Of a stretch of DNA of 64,000 nt, positions 45,631 to 54,144 are shown piece after piece. The translations under genes and the position numbers were made by a program. Origin of the DNA: Micromonospora rhizosphaerae (GTDB lineage: Bacteria > Actinomycetota > Actinomycetes > Mycobacteriales > Micromonosporaceae); contig NZ_FMHV01000002.1 of NCBI RefSeq assembly GCF_900091465.1, positions 2,294,001 through 2,358,000 of the forward strand. The letters are read 5' to 3'. Below the pieces are notes generated by a model, which was not told where the DNA came from, ran no database searches, and saw only the letters and a program-made list of their open reading frames with translations. The stretch's first letter is position 1; each line of letters starts with the position of its first letter.

Positions 45631-46512
45631 ATGGTGCAGATGCTTGACGAGGACGGCACCGTCGATCCGTGGCGCCGGCGGGCCCGGCGCACCCGTCGGC
45701 AGATGCCCCTCTGGCAGGAGTTGCCCCTCCTCCTGGTGATCGCCTTCTGCCTCGCGGTGCTGATCCGCACCTTCCTGCTCCAGGCCTTCTTCATCCCTTC
45801 CGGGTCGATGGAGAACACGCTGCTCATCGGCGACCGGGTGCTGGTCAACAAGGTCGTCTACGACGTCCGGGACCCGGCCCGGGGCGAGGTGGTGGTCTTC
45901 CGGGGCACCGACCGGTGGGTCGCCCAGGAGGTGCAGGAGCCCGAGCCCGGGTTCGCCGGCAAGGTGGGCCGCACGCTCGGCGACCTGGTCGGGGTCAGTC
46001 GCCCGGGTGAGAAGGACTTCATCAAGCGGGTGATCGGCGTCCCCGGGGACAAGATCTGGTGCTGTGACCAGGGCCGGGTGGTGGTCAACGGCGCACCGCT
46101 CGACGAGCGGGCGTACGTGTCGGAGGATTCGCCGCCCGAGCTCCCGCCGAACGCGAAGGAGTGCCGGTCCCGGCAGTTCACCGAGGTCGTCGTGCCACCC
46201 GGGCAGATCTTCGTGATGGGCGACCACCGGCTGGTCTCCCAGGACGCCCGTTGCCAGGGCCCGGTGCCGATCGACAACGTGGTGGGCCGGGCCTTCATGA
46301 TCGTCTGGCCGTCCGAGCGGTGGACCACGCTGTCGGTCCCGGACACCTTCGCCAACCTGCCCCGGGCCACCGCGGCGCCGGCCGGGCCCGCTCCGGTCGA
46401 CCCCGACCCGCTGGGGGGTGTCGTCCTGATTCTCCCGGTTACGGCGGCACTCTCCGTTCTCGCGGCTTCCGGGCGACGCCGGCGCGCCCGGCAACGTAGG
46501 CTCCTCCCGTGA
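45631..46512 (+). CDS. lepB: Signal peptidase I (first copy)
   Basis: Type I signal peptidase, 293 residues: a transmembrane helix (about 31-49) after a basic cytosolic start, catalytic Ser59 in FIPSGSMENTL, catalytic Lys132 in DFIKRVIGVPGD, and the GDHRLVSQDAR box. It has a second C-terminal hydrophobic helix (VVLILPVTAALSVLAA) and a basic tail, so it probably spans the membrane twice. It cleaves secreted preproteins. The next gene is a second copy, overlapping by 4 nt. Confidence 0.94.
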   Translation: MVQMLDEDGTVDPWRRRARRTRRQMPLWQELPLLLVIAFCLAVLIRTFLLQAFFIPSGSMENTLLIGDRVLVNKVVYDVRDPARGEVVVFRGTDRWVAQEVQEPEPGFAGKVGRTLGDLVGVSRPGEKDFIKRVIGVPGDKIWCCDQGRVVVNGAPLDERAYVSEDSPPELPPNAKECRSRQFTEVVVPPGQIFVMGDHRLVSQDARCQGPVPIDNVVGRAFMIVWPSERWTTLSVPDTFANLPRATAAPAGPAPVDPDPLGGVVLILPVTAALSVLAASGRRRRARQRRLLP

Positions 46513-47129
46513 TTGACGAGCAGACCGATAAGCAGCGCAGTTCCTTCTGGAAGGAACTGCCCGTCCTCCTGGGTGTGGCGATCCTGGTCGCAGTGCTGGT
46601 GCGAGCCTTCGTGCTGCAGACCTTCTTCATCCCCTCCCCGTCCATGGAGAACACTCTTCAGATCGACGATCGGGTGCTGGTCAACAAGCTGGTGTACGAC
46701 TTCCGGGCGCCGCACCGGGGCGAGGTGATCGTCTTCAAGGCGCCCACCGAGTGGAGCGGCAACCCGGAGGGCGAGGACTTCATCAAGCGGGTGATCGGGG
46801 TCGGCGGCGACCACGTGATCTGCTGCGACGCGGGCAAGCTGGTCATCAACGGCAAGCGGCTCGACGAGCCGTACCTCTATCCGGGGAACAAGCCGGCCGA
46901 CCAGGATTTCGACATCACCGTCCCGCAGGGGCGGCTCTGGGTCATGGGTGACCACCGGGAAGCCTCCGGCGACTCGCTGGAGCACTGGCAGCAGTCCGGC
47001 CACGACATGACCAGCGCCACCATCCCCGAGGACGAGGTGGTCGGCCGGGCCTTCACCATCTTCTGGCCGGTCAACCGGGCGACCTGGCTCACCGTGCCGG
47101 AGCAGTTCGCGGCGATCCCCAATCCCTGA
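46509..47129 (+). CDS. lepB: Signal peptidase I (second copy)
   Basis: A 206-residue type I signal peptidase: one membrane helix at about 17-35, catalytic Ser45 in FIPSPSMENTL, catalytic Lys93 in DFIKRVIGVGGD and the GDHREASGDS box. It lacks the C-terminal helix of the first copy. Its start overlaps the stop of the first copy, so the pair is translated in one run. GTG start. Two adjacent peptidases with distinct topologies suggest different substrates or regulation. Confidence 0.94.
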   Translation: MIDEQTDKQRSSFWKELPVLLGVAILVAVLVRAFVLQTFFIPSPSMENTLQIDDRVLVNKLVYDFRAPHRGEVIVFKAPTEWSGNPEGEDFIKRVIGVGGDHVICCDAGKLVINGKRLDEPYLYPGNKPADQDFDITVPQGRLWVMGDHREASGDSLEHWQQSGHDMTSATIPEDEVVGRAFTIFWPVNRATWLTVPEQFAAIPNP

Positions 47130-47165
47130 CCCCGGAGGGCGTGGGCGTTCGCCGGACGCATCTGG

Positions 47166-47171
47166 CAGGCT
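47166..47171 (+). promoter_or_regulatory. Candidate -10 element before the NUDIX gene
   Basis: CAGGCT at 47166-47171 ends 6 nt before GTG 47178 and no Shine-Dalgarno is evident, which would fit a leaderless transcript. A matching -35 is not clear. Confidence 0.3.
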
Positions 47172-47177
47172 TGGGCG

Positions 47178-47666
47178 GTGACCGTCTACACCCCCCGCCG
47201 CGCGGCCCGGGTGCTGCTCGTGGACGCGGCCGACCGGGTGCTGCTCTTCGCCGGCACCGACCCGGCCCGACCGGGCCACAGCTACTGGTTCACCCCGGGT
47301 GGCGGGCTGGACCCGGGGGAGAGCCCGGCCGACGGGGCGGCCCGGGAGCTGGCCGAGGAGACCGGCCTGCGGCTCACCCCGGACGAGCTGGGGGTGCCGG
47401 TGTGGTCCGAGACGGTGGAGTTCCCGTTCGACGGCGTCTGGTACCGGCAGGAGCAGGAGTTCTTCATCGTCCGGGTGCCTGCCTGGGAGGTGGACACCGC
47501 GGGCTTCAACGAGATCGAACGGGCCAGCGTCTCCGGTCACCGGTGGTGGTCGCTGGCCGAGCTGGCCCACACCGAGGAGCGGTACTACCCGGAGGACCTG
47601 CCGGTCGTGCTCACCCGGGCGCTCGCGGCGGACCGGTCGGCCGGTGACGGGAGCGTGGCATGCTGA
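47178..47666 (+). CDS. NUDIX hydrolase
   Basis: A 162-residue NUDIX protein with the full box GGLDPGESPADGAARELAEE-TGL, matching Gx5Ex7REUxEExGU. Substrate (nucleotide diphosphate derivative) unknown. Begins with GTG. It overlaps rnhB by 7 nt, so they are co-translated. Confidence 0.9.
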   Translation: MTVYTPRRAARVLLVDAADRVLLFAGTDPARPGHSYWFTPGGGLDPGESPADGAARELAEETGLRLTPDELGVPVWSETVEFPFDGVWYRQEQEFFIVRVPAWEVDTAGFNEIERASVSGHRWWSLAELAHTEERYYPEDLPVVLTRALAADRSAGDGSVAC

Positions 47667-48472
47667 CGCCCCCGCGTACCGTGGTGCGCCGCGAGGCTGG
47701 GCTCTACGCGCTGGAGCGGGCGCTGCAGCGGCGCGGCTTCCGGCACGTGGCCGGCGCCGATGAGGCCGGCCGGGGCGCCTGCGCCGGTCCACTGGTGGCC
47801 GCCGCGGCGGTGCTGCCCGAGGGGCGGCGTGGCGAGATCGAGGGGCTGGCCGACTCCAAGCTGCTCACCCCGGCCAACCGGGAGCGGGTCTACGAGGAGG
47901 TCGTCGCGCGCGCCCTGGCGTACGCGGTGGTGGTCATCCCCGCAGAGGAGGTCGACGCGCGTGGGCTGCACGTCTGCAACGTGGCCGCGCTGCGGCGGGC
48001 CCTCGCCTCGCTGACCACCCGGCCGGAGTACGTGCTGACCGATGGCTTCGGCGTCGACGGCCTGGACGTGCCGGGGCTGGCGGTCTGGAAGGGCGACCGG
48101 GTGGCCGCCTGCGTGGCGGCGGCGAGCGTGCTGGCCAAGGTCACCCGGGACCGGATCATGGTGGAGCTGGACGGCCGCTACCCCGGCTACGGGTTTAGCG
48201 AGCACAAGGGCTACATCACGACCGAGCACACCGCCGCCCTGCAGGAGCATGGCCCCTGTGCGGAACACCGCTTCTCGTACGTGAACGTCGCCGCGGTCTC
48301 CGGGCGGGACGGGCGGCCGGCCAGGTGGCGACGACCGGCGGTTATCGGCGTGGATGAGGCGATGGGGCGATCCGGCGCGCCAGGGGGTACCGTCGGCGTG
48401 GCGTTGGGCGAGCAGGCTCGACCTCCGGCGCCGGTGGGGGAAGATGTGGTCATGGAAGGCGGAGTGCGATGA
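47660..48472 (+). CDS. rnhB: Ribonuclease HII
   Basis: Endonuclease removing RNA from RNA-DNA hybrids and single ribonucleotides. Catalytic block GADEAGRGACAGPLVAAAAVL (Asp-Glu) is near residue 33, then DSKLLTPANRE, CVAAASVLAKVTRDRIM and the Asp in LDGRYPGYGFSEHKGYITTEH. The C-terminal extension after about 220 is Gly/Ala-rich and not part of the fold; 270 residues total. ATGA overlap with DUF2469. Confidence 0.93.
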   Translation: MLTPPRTVVRREAGLYALERALQRRGFRHVAGADEAGRGACAGPLVAAAAVLPEGRRGEIEGLADSKLLTPANRERVYEEVVARALAYAVVVIPAEEVDARGLHVCNVAALRRALASLTTRPEYVLTDGFGVDGLDVPGLAVWKGDRVAACVAAASVLAKVTRDRIMVELDGRYPGYGFSEHKGYITTEHTAALQEHGPCAEHRFSYVNVAAVSGRDGRPARWRRPAVIGVDEAMGRSGAPGGTVGVALGEQARPPAPVGEDVVMEGGVR

Positions 48473-48792
48473 GCGCGGAAGATCTCGAGAAGTACGAGAC
48501 CGAGATGGAGCTGCAGCTCTACCGGGAGTACCGCGACATTGTCCGCCAGTTCTCCTACGTGGTGGAGACGGAACGCCGCTTCTATCTGGCCAACCAGGTC
48601 GACCTGCACGTGCGCAACTCGGACGGCGAGGTCTACTTCGAGGTCGAGATGCACGACGCCTGGGTATGGGACATGTACCGCCCTGCCCGCTTCGTCAAGA
48701 ATGTCCGGGTAATGACGTTCAAGGACGTCAATGTCGAAGAGCTCGAAAAGCCGGACATTTCCCTTCCCGCAGACTCCGGATTCGGCGGCTGA
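48469..48792 (+). CDS. DUF2469-family protein
   Basis: A 107-residue protein conserved across actinobacteria immediately after rnhB (MSAEDLEKYETEMELQLYRE, VVETERRFYLANQVDLH, DAWVWDMYRPARFVKNVRV, FKDVNVEELEKPDISLP). Function is unknown. It is translationally coupled to rnhB through ATGA. Confidence 0.93.
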   Translation: MSAEDLEKYETEMELQLYREYRDIVRQFSYVVETERRFYLANQVDLHVRNSDGEVYFEVEMHDAWVWDMYRPARFVKNVRVMTFKDVNVEELEKPDISLPADSGFGG

Positions 48793-48838
48793 CGCATCCG
48801 ACCGAACCGGTCGAGCGCCGGCCGCGCTGCCTGAACGA

Positions 48839-48884
48839 GTGAGCGATAGGCCTCGGAGGCATAAATATGCCGCATATCGCTCAC
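48839..48884. repeat. Nested hairpin after DUF2469
   Basis: Outer 10-nt arms GTGAGCGATA (48839-48848) and TATCGCTCAC (48875-48884) enclose an inner stem GGCAT-AAAT-ATGCC. It lies 46 nt past the DUF2469 stop, in a 246-nt gap. It may terminate the lepB-rnhB transcript and resembles the repeat after ffh in its GCGGCAT and ATCGCTC parts. Confidence 0.65.
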
Positions 48885-49038
48885 GGCGGCTTCTGCCACT
48901 GACTACACCACGCCGCGTGGCCGTACGGCCCATAGCAGATCCACTCTCCTGCCGAGGCGTGTCCACAGCTGGAGCATCGTCCACAATCGGCGGTGCCGGT
49001 GGTGGCGCGGTCAGCGCTCTGGGGAGCAGGCTGCCGCC

Positions 49039-49917
49039 GTGCGAACACTGCCGAGGTCGGCCGCGATGGCCCTCTGTTTCCTCCTGCTGACCCTTCCGGC
49101 GGCGTCCGGTCCGGTGGTCGTTCCGGCGGCTTCCGGTCCGGCGGCGGCCCTGACGACGTCCGGCCCCATGCCCGTCTCGGCCATGTCGATCGAGGTCGCG
49201 ATCGCGCCGCGGGGAATCTCGGCGGCGGGGGGAAGCTACCCGGAGATCGGGTCGGCGTTTCGCTGGCCGCTCGCCGGTGTGCCGCGGCCGGTGCGCCGGT
49301 TCGATCCGCCGCCGCGGCCGTGGTTGCCCGGTCACCGCGGCGTCGACCTGGCCGCCGTCCCGGGCGTCGAGGTTCGGTCGGCCGGCGCGGGCGTGGTGCT
49401 CTTCGCCGGCATGGTGGCCGGGCGTCCGGTGGTCACGGTCGGGCACGCCGGCGCGCTGCGGACCACCTACGAACCGGTACGCCCCCGACTGGCCGTCGGC
49501 GCCCGGGTCACCGCCGGAACGCCGATCGGCACCCTGCTCGCCGGGCACCCCGACTGCCCGGCGGCGGCGTGCCTGCACTGGGGCCTGCGCCGGGGCGAGG
49601 AGTACCTGGACCCCCTGGCCCTGCTCGGCCTCGGAGCGGTCCGGCTGCTCCCGCTCGACGCCTCGGCGGCCGCCGAGCCCGCCGGAGCGGCGACCGCGGC
49701 CGGCCGGGCGATCAGCCCTGGGCGAGCAGCGCAGAGAGCCGCACGGCCAGCCGGTCGTACTCGTCCGGCTTGTTGTAGACCTGGCCGCAGAGGCGTAGCC
49801 AGCCCCGGTCGTTCCACGCCATCACCGCCACCTCGGCGGCGAGCCGGTCCGCGATCCGGGCCCGCAGCGCCGTCGCCGCGTCCATCGTGGTGGCGACGCC
49901 GGGCGGCAGCGGGATGA
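49039..49917 (+). CDS. M23-like secreted peptidase-fold protein
   Basis: A signal peptide (MRTLPRSAAMALCFLLLTLPAASG) precedes an M23 fold: GHRGVDLAA (His-x3-Asp ligands), VTVGHAGALRTTYEPV, and ACLHWGLRRGEEYLDPL where the usual HxH is CxH, so catalysis may be lost. After residue about 225 the frame runs antisense to the aminotransferase gene for 206 nt, giving an Arg/Pro-rich tail; the real protein might end earlier only if a frameshift exists. GTG 49039 is the best start. Confidence 0.72.
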   Translation: MRTLPRSAAMALCFLLLTLPAASGPVVVPAASGPAAALTTSGPMPVSAMSIEVAIAPRGISAAGGSYPEIGSAFRWPLAGVPRPVRRFDPPPRPWLPGHRGVDLAAVPGVEVRSAGAGVVLFAGMVAGRPVVTVGHAGALRTTYEPVRPRLAVGARVTAGTPIGTLLAGHPDCPAAACLHWGLRRGEEYLDPLALLGLGAVRLLPLDASAAAEPAGAATAAGRAISPGRAAQRAARPAGRTRPACCRPGRRGVASPGRSTPSPPPRRRAGPRSGPAAPSPRPSWWRRRAAAG

Positions 49918-50893
49918 GCCGCATGGACACCGTCGGTCCGCCGGGCTCCGGCAGGTCGGCCGGCGCCACCCCGAGCGCGTCCCCCACCACCCGCTGCCCG
50001 TACGCGGCGAGCGCGGCGTTGTGCGCGCGTACCCGGTCCAGATCCAGGCTGCGCAGGGTGAAGAGCCCGACCGGGGCGGCCAGCCAGGGGGTGTAGTCCA
50101 GGGTCGCCTGCCACTCGACGCGGGCGGGGAAGCCGCTGTCCTGCTCCCAGGAGACCACCAGCGGCTGGATCCGCTCCCGCCACGGCTCCGCCACCACCAG
50201 CACGGCCGTGCCGCGGGGCGCGTACGCCCACTTGTGCAGGTTGCCGACCCAGAAGTCGGCGCCGACGGAGGCCACGGTGATCGGCAGCATGCCCGGGGCG
50301 TGCGCCGCGTCGACCAGCACCGGCACTCCCTGCTCCCGGGCCACCCCGACGATCGCGGCGGTCGGGAAGAGCCGGGCAGTGGCCGAGGTGATCTGGTCGA
50401 TGACGAGCAGCCTGGTCCGGCCGGGGCGCAGGCCGGTGCGGACGATCTCGACCACCTCCTCGTCGCTGGCGGTCAGCGGCACCCGGAGGGTCCGGGACAC
50501 CGCTCCCGTCCGCCCGCACTCCCGCTCCACCGAGAAGCCGACCGCGCCGTACCCGTGATCGGTGGTGACCACCTCGTCGCCGGGGCGCAGGCCGAGCGAC
50601 TGGAGCACCACGGCCACCCCCGTGGTCGCGTTGCCCACCAGCGCGGTGCCGTCCGGGTCGGCGCCCAGGAACGTGGCCAGGTGCCGGCGGGTGTGAGCGA
50701 TCCGGTCGACCAGGCCCTGGGCGAAGAAGCGCAGCGGGTTCGCCTCCATCTCGTCGCGCAGCCGCTGCTGGGCCCGCTGCACCCCGATCGGGACCGCGCC
50801 GAACGATCCGTGGTTGAGGTGACTTACCGCTGGATCGAGCGAGAAGAGCAGCCGAGCCCCGGGGATCGGCTCGGGCGGCTGCGGGACCGTCAT
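49712..50893 (-). CDS. Class V aminotransferase (isopenicillin-N epimerase-like)
   Basis: A 393-residue PLP enzyme: LNHGSFGAVPIGVQRAQQRLRDEMEANPLRF, NATTGVAVVLQSL, VLVDAAHAPGM and the PLP-lysine motif FWVGNLHKWAYAPRGTAVL. The group includes CefD-like epimerases and cysteine desulfurase relatives; substrate is unknown. ATG 50893; the stop lies inside the reverse complement of the M23-like gene's tail. Confidence 0.87.
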   Translation of the reverse strand: MTVPQPPEPIPGARLLFSLDPAVSHLNHGSFGAVPIGVQRAQQRLRDEMEANPLRFFAQGLVDRIAHTRRHLATFLGADPDGTALVGNATTGVAVVLQSLGLRPGDEVVTTDHGYGAVGFSVERECGRTGAVSRTLRVPLTASDEEVVEIVRTGLRPGRTRLLVIDQITSATARLFPTAAIVGVAREQGVPVLVDAAHAPGMLPITVASVGADFWVGNLHKWAYAPRGTAVLVVAEPWRERIQPLVVSWEQDSGFPARVEWQATLDYTPWLAAPVGLFTLRSLDLDRVRAHNAALAAYGQRVVGDALGVAPADLPEPGGPTVSMRLIPLPPGVATTMDAATALRARIADRLAAEVAVMAWNDRGWLRLCGQVYNKPDEYDRLAVRLSALLAQG

Positions 50894-51071
50894 TCGCAGA
50901 TCGTAGCCCGCCGTCGATCATCAACCTGCGGTTCACCGGACGCTCCCACGCAGGCCTGCCGCCCGGATTCGGCGGCCGACGTACTCGGTCCGGCGCCGCG
51001 GTCGGGGCTGGCCCGGTTCGGCCCCGGTGATGGCCGTATCAGCTCGGCCGCCCCCTGGCCGGTCCGGTCGG

Positions 51072-52082
51072 TCAGGCGCGCGGATGCGCCTGCCGGTACG
51101 CCGCCCGCAGCCGCTCCACCGAGACGTGCGTGTAGATCTGGGTGCTGGCCAGTGAGGAGTGGCCGAGCAGCTCCTGCACCGCCCGCAGGTCCGCCCCGCC
51201 CTCCAGCAGGTGGGTGGCCGCCGAGTGCCGCAGCCCGTGCGGGCTGGTCCTGGGGAGGCCGGCCGCCTCGGCGTAGCCGGCGACAATCCGCCGGGCCGTG
51301 GTCGGGTTGAGTCGCCCGCCGCGCGCGCCCAGCAGCAGCGCGTTCCCGGAGTCCGGGCCGACCAGCTCGGGTCTGCCCCGGCGCAGCCACTCGTCCAGCG
51401 CGCGTTGCGCCGGCACCCCGTACGGCACGGCCCGTTCCCGGCCGCCCTTGCCGAAGACCCGTACCACCCGGCGGCCGTGGTCGACGTCCGTGACGTCCAG
51501 GCCGCACGCCTCGCTGATCCGTACCCCGGTGCCGTAGAGCAGTTCGAGCAGCGCCCGGTCCCGCAGCAGGACCGGATCGTGCTCGGCCCCGGCGGCCGAG
51601 GGCGTCGCGGATTCATCGGGACCCGCCTCCCGCGGGTCGACGGCCGGCGCGACGGCTGGGGCGTCCAGCAGGGCGGCGGCCTGGTCGGCGCGGAGCACGG
51701 TGGGCAGCTCGCGGTGCGCCTTCGGGCTGGCCAGCGGGGCGGCCACGTCGGTTGGCAGCAGGCCCGAGCGGTGGGCCCAGGCGCTGAAGGTACGGGCCGA
51801 GGCGGCCCGGCGGGCCAGCGACGTCCGCGCTGCGCCCATCGTCCGCTGCTTCGCCAGCCAGCTGCGCAGCACCGTCAGGTCCAGCTCGGCGAGTTCGGCG
51901 CAGCCCATCCGGACGGCATGGTCGAGCAGGGAGACCAGGTCCGTGACGTATGCCCGGACGGTGTGCGCCGAGCGGTTGCGCACCCGGGCCAGGTGATCGG
52001 CGAATTCGTCCACCGCCTCCCGCATCGCCGGGGGAAGCGCCTCGTGCGTGGCTCGGGTGCCGCGACGCTCCCCGCCGCTCAC
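51072..52082 (-). CDS. xerC: Tyrosine recombinase XerC
   Basis: Site-specific recombinase resolving chromosome dimers. The SAM-like N-terminal domain (LARVRNRSAHTVRAYVTDL) is followed by catalytic Arg in GTGVRISEACG, HGLRHSAATHLLEGG (His-x2-Arg), LGHSSLASTQIYTHVS with nucleophile Tyr in IYTH. An insertion of about 25 residues (DPREAGPDESATPSAAG) lies between the two domains. 336 residues. GTG/ATG at 52082. A degenerate repeat lies just upstream. Confidence 0.95.
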   Translation of the reverse strand: MSGGERRGTRATHEALPPAMREAVDEFADHLARVRNRSAHTVRAYVTDLVSLLDHAVRMGCAELAELDLTVLRSWLAKQRTMGAARTSLARRAASARTFSAWAHRSGLLPTDVAAPLASPKAHRELPTVLRADQAAALLDAPAVAPAVDPREAGPDESATPSAAGAEHDPVLLRDRALLELLYGTGVRISEACGLDVTDVDHGRRVVRVFGKGGRERAVPYGVPAQRALDEWLRRGRPELVGPDSGNALLLGARGGRLNPTTARRIVAGYAEAAGLPRTSPHGLRHSAATHLLEGGADLRAVQELLGHSSLASTQIYTHVSVERLRAAYRQAHPRA

Positions 52083-52083
52083 C

Positions 52084-52226
52084 GCGGACTCCCGCTTCGT
52101 GGCCCCACGCCCGCCGTGGGCCAGCCGACCTGGTCGGCAAGAGGTGCTCCGCTGGCGCGACTCGCGCTTCCCGGCCCCACGCCGGTCGTGGGCCAGCGGG
52201 CCTGATCGGTCACCAGCGGCCCGCTG
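52084..52226. repeat. Degenerate ~72-bp tandem repeat upstream of xerC
   Basis: Two imperfect units (about 52084-52155 and 52156-52226) share GACTC, GCTTC, GGCCCCACGCC, CGTGGGCCAGC and the CCTG before a GCTGG end. It lies immediately before the xerC start on the plus-strand side. The 72-nt period is also a multiple of three. Its role is unknown. Confidence 0.65.
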
Positions 52227-52502
52227 GCTCCGGTGGCCGGGCGGTGCGTCGTGATCCTGCTGTCGGCCGGCACCGGCTCAGCCTACGTCCGCGCCGGCCG
52301 AGGGACAGGATCCCGGGTTACGACGTGGACGCGGCACGCCGTCGGGGCTGGCAGGCAACGGTCCGAACAGGGGAGACTGTTTGTACGAAGGGGACGGTGG
52401 CGACGCCGCCCCGGACGCGTACCGGCCGGGGTGATCTCGGAGGGCGGACGGAGGGGCGTCGATCCCGGACGAGGTGACGCCGACCGGAGGAGGAGACCGA
52501 TC
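52227..52502. other. Gene-free region between the xerC repeat and the hypothetical gene
   Basis: Together with the repeat this makes a 420-nt stretch without a convincing gene. It should hold divergent promoters for xerC and the hypothetical at 52503. I see no clear -35/-10 pair or palindrome. Confidence 0.4.
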
Positions 52503-52844
52503 GTGGGTGTGGATGCCGTCCTCTACCGACTGGTTCGGGCCGGTCCCGGCCAGCGCCGTCCGTCGTACGTCGCGGCCGAGGTGGTGCCCGATCCCGACGA
52601 CGTGCTGCTGGACCTGCTCAAGCGGGTGCGGGGCGGGGGCCCTACGCCACTGCTGGACCGCGTCGACCCGCTCGGCGAGCTGGTGGTCGGCGCCGAGGCG
52701 GCGCCGCAGCTGATCACGGAACTGCGCTGCCTCACCGAGGTCGCCCGGGAGCCCGCCGAGGTCGACCAGGTCCGCCGGATCACACTGCTCGCCAGGCGAT
52801 GCCTGACCAATCGGGACGTGGAGATCCGCTTCGAGGGGGACTGA
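52503..52844 (+). CDS. Conserved hypothetical protein, 113 residues
   Basis: Starts at GTG 52503 (VGVDAVLYRLVRAGPGQRR) after AGGAGGAG (about 52490). The frame extends upstream to 52233 but with Arg/Gly-rich non-coding character. The protein is acidic, soluble, with LLDLLKRVRGGGPTPLLDRVDPLGELV and a helical middle. No domain recognised. It is convergent with dprA. Confidence 0.7.
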   Translation: MGVDAVLYRLVRAGPGQRRPSYVAAEVVPDPDDVLLDLLKRVRGGGPTPLLDRVDPLGELVVGAEAAPQLITELRCLTEVAREPAEVDQVRRITLLARRCLTNRDVEIRFEGD

Positions 52845-52902
52845 GTCGACCGTAGCCCCGGCCGGCTCAAGCCTGTCCGTGGACGGGCGACGTCCGCCAC
52901 CG

Positions 52903-54144
52903 TCATTCGGGTGCCGCAGGGCCTCCCGGTTCCGTATCAGCCGCACCCCGATCCGATGGCGGGCCGAGGGCGTACCCGCCGTCGCGGCGGACCACCAGCC
53001 CCAGCTCCTCCAGCAGGGACAGCTTGCGCAGCGCGATCCGGACGCTGACCCCGGCCCGGGCGGCGACGGCGTCCGGGGATCGGACACCGCGGCGGGGCAG
53101 TGACTCCAGCACCAGGGCCGCCTCGTCGTCGAGCTCGTCGGTGGGGCGCCGCGGGCCGCGGGTCGGCGGGGCCAGGTCGGCCCCGATCCGCCCCACCTCC
53201 TCCAGCACGTGCGCGACCCCGGTGACCAGGCGGGCCCCAGGTTCGTCCCGGAGCAGCTCGTGGGCGCCGACCGACATGACCGACGTGACCGGACCGGGCA
53301 CCACCATCCCCGGTCGGCCGATGGCCAGCGCGCGGCGCATGGTCTGCGTCGCCCCGCTCCGCGCTGACGCCTCAACCAGGACGCTGCCCCGGGTGGCGGC
53401 GGCGATCACCCGGTTCCGGATCAGGAACCGGGGGCGCAGCGGCGCCTCGCCGGGCATCCACTCGCTGACCAGCAGACCGGTCTCGGCGATCCGGTCGAAG
53501 AGCGCCGTGTTGCCCATCGGATAGGGGCGGTCCAGCCCGCAGGCCAGCACCGCCACCGTCACCCCGCCGGAGTTCAGCGCGCCGCGGTGGGCGGCCGCGT
53601 CGATGCCGAACGCCCCCCCGGAGACCACGGCCCATTCCCGGTCGGCCAGGCCGTACCCGAGTTCGGTGGCGACGTGCACGCCGTACGGCGTGGCGGCCCG
53701 GGCGCCGACGACCGCCACCGACCGTTCCATCGCCTCGGCCAACGGCCAGGCACCGCGTACCCAGAAGCAGAGCGGGGGGGCGGTCTCGGTGTCCACCCGG
53801 CGGCTGGCGCCGGACAGGGCGAGTCGACGCAGGTCCTCGAGTTGAATCGGCCACTCGGCGTCGTCCGGCGTGATGACCCGCGCGCCGAGCCGGTCCGCCC
53901 GCTCCAGCGCCCGCGCCGCCTCGACCCGTGGGTCACCGGCGGTGAGGCGGGCGGCCACCGTGGCCCGCAGCTTCTCCTCCGGCGCACCTCCATCGCGGAG
54001 CAGCGCCAGGGCGGCCGGCGCCCCGAGCCGCTCGACCAGCCGGTGCACCGACCAGGTGCCCGGTTCGGTGAGCCAGGTCAGCGCCACCCGGGCCAGCCGG
54101 TCCTCCGCGCGTGCCTCCGTGCCGGCCCTCTCGGCGACGTTCAT
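52903..54144 (-). CDS. dprA: DNA processing protein DprA
   Basis: A 413-residue DprA/Smf protein that protects single-stranded DNA and loads RecA. It has an N-terminal SAM-like helical region, the Rossmann-fold core with VVSGGAFGIDAAAHRGAL and VTVAVLACGLDRPYP, FLIRNRVIAA and VEASARSGATQTMRRAL, and a C-terminal winged-helix domain. ATG 54144 overlaps the comM stop (ATGA). Part of the yraN-comM-dprA operon. Confidence 0.95.
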   Translation of the reverse strand: MNVAERAGTEARAEDRLARVALTWLTEPGTWSVHRLVERLGAPAALALLRDGGAPEEKLRATVAARLTAGDPRVEAARALERADRLGARVITPDDAEWPIQLEDLRRLALSGASRRVDTETAPPLCFWVRGAWPLAEAMERSVAVVGARAATPYGVHVATELGYGLADREWAVVSGGAFGIDAAAHRGALNSGGVTVAVLACGLDRPYPMGNTALFDRIAETGLLVSEWMPGEAPLRPRFLIRNRVIAAATRGSVLVEASARSGATQTMRRALAIGRPGMVVPGPVTSVMSVGAHELLRDEPGARLVTGVAHVLEEVGRIGADLAPPTRGPRRPTDELDDEAALVLESLPRRGVRSPDAVAARAGVSVRIALRKLSLLEELGLVVRRDGGYALGPPSDRGAADTEPGGPAAPE

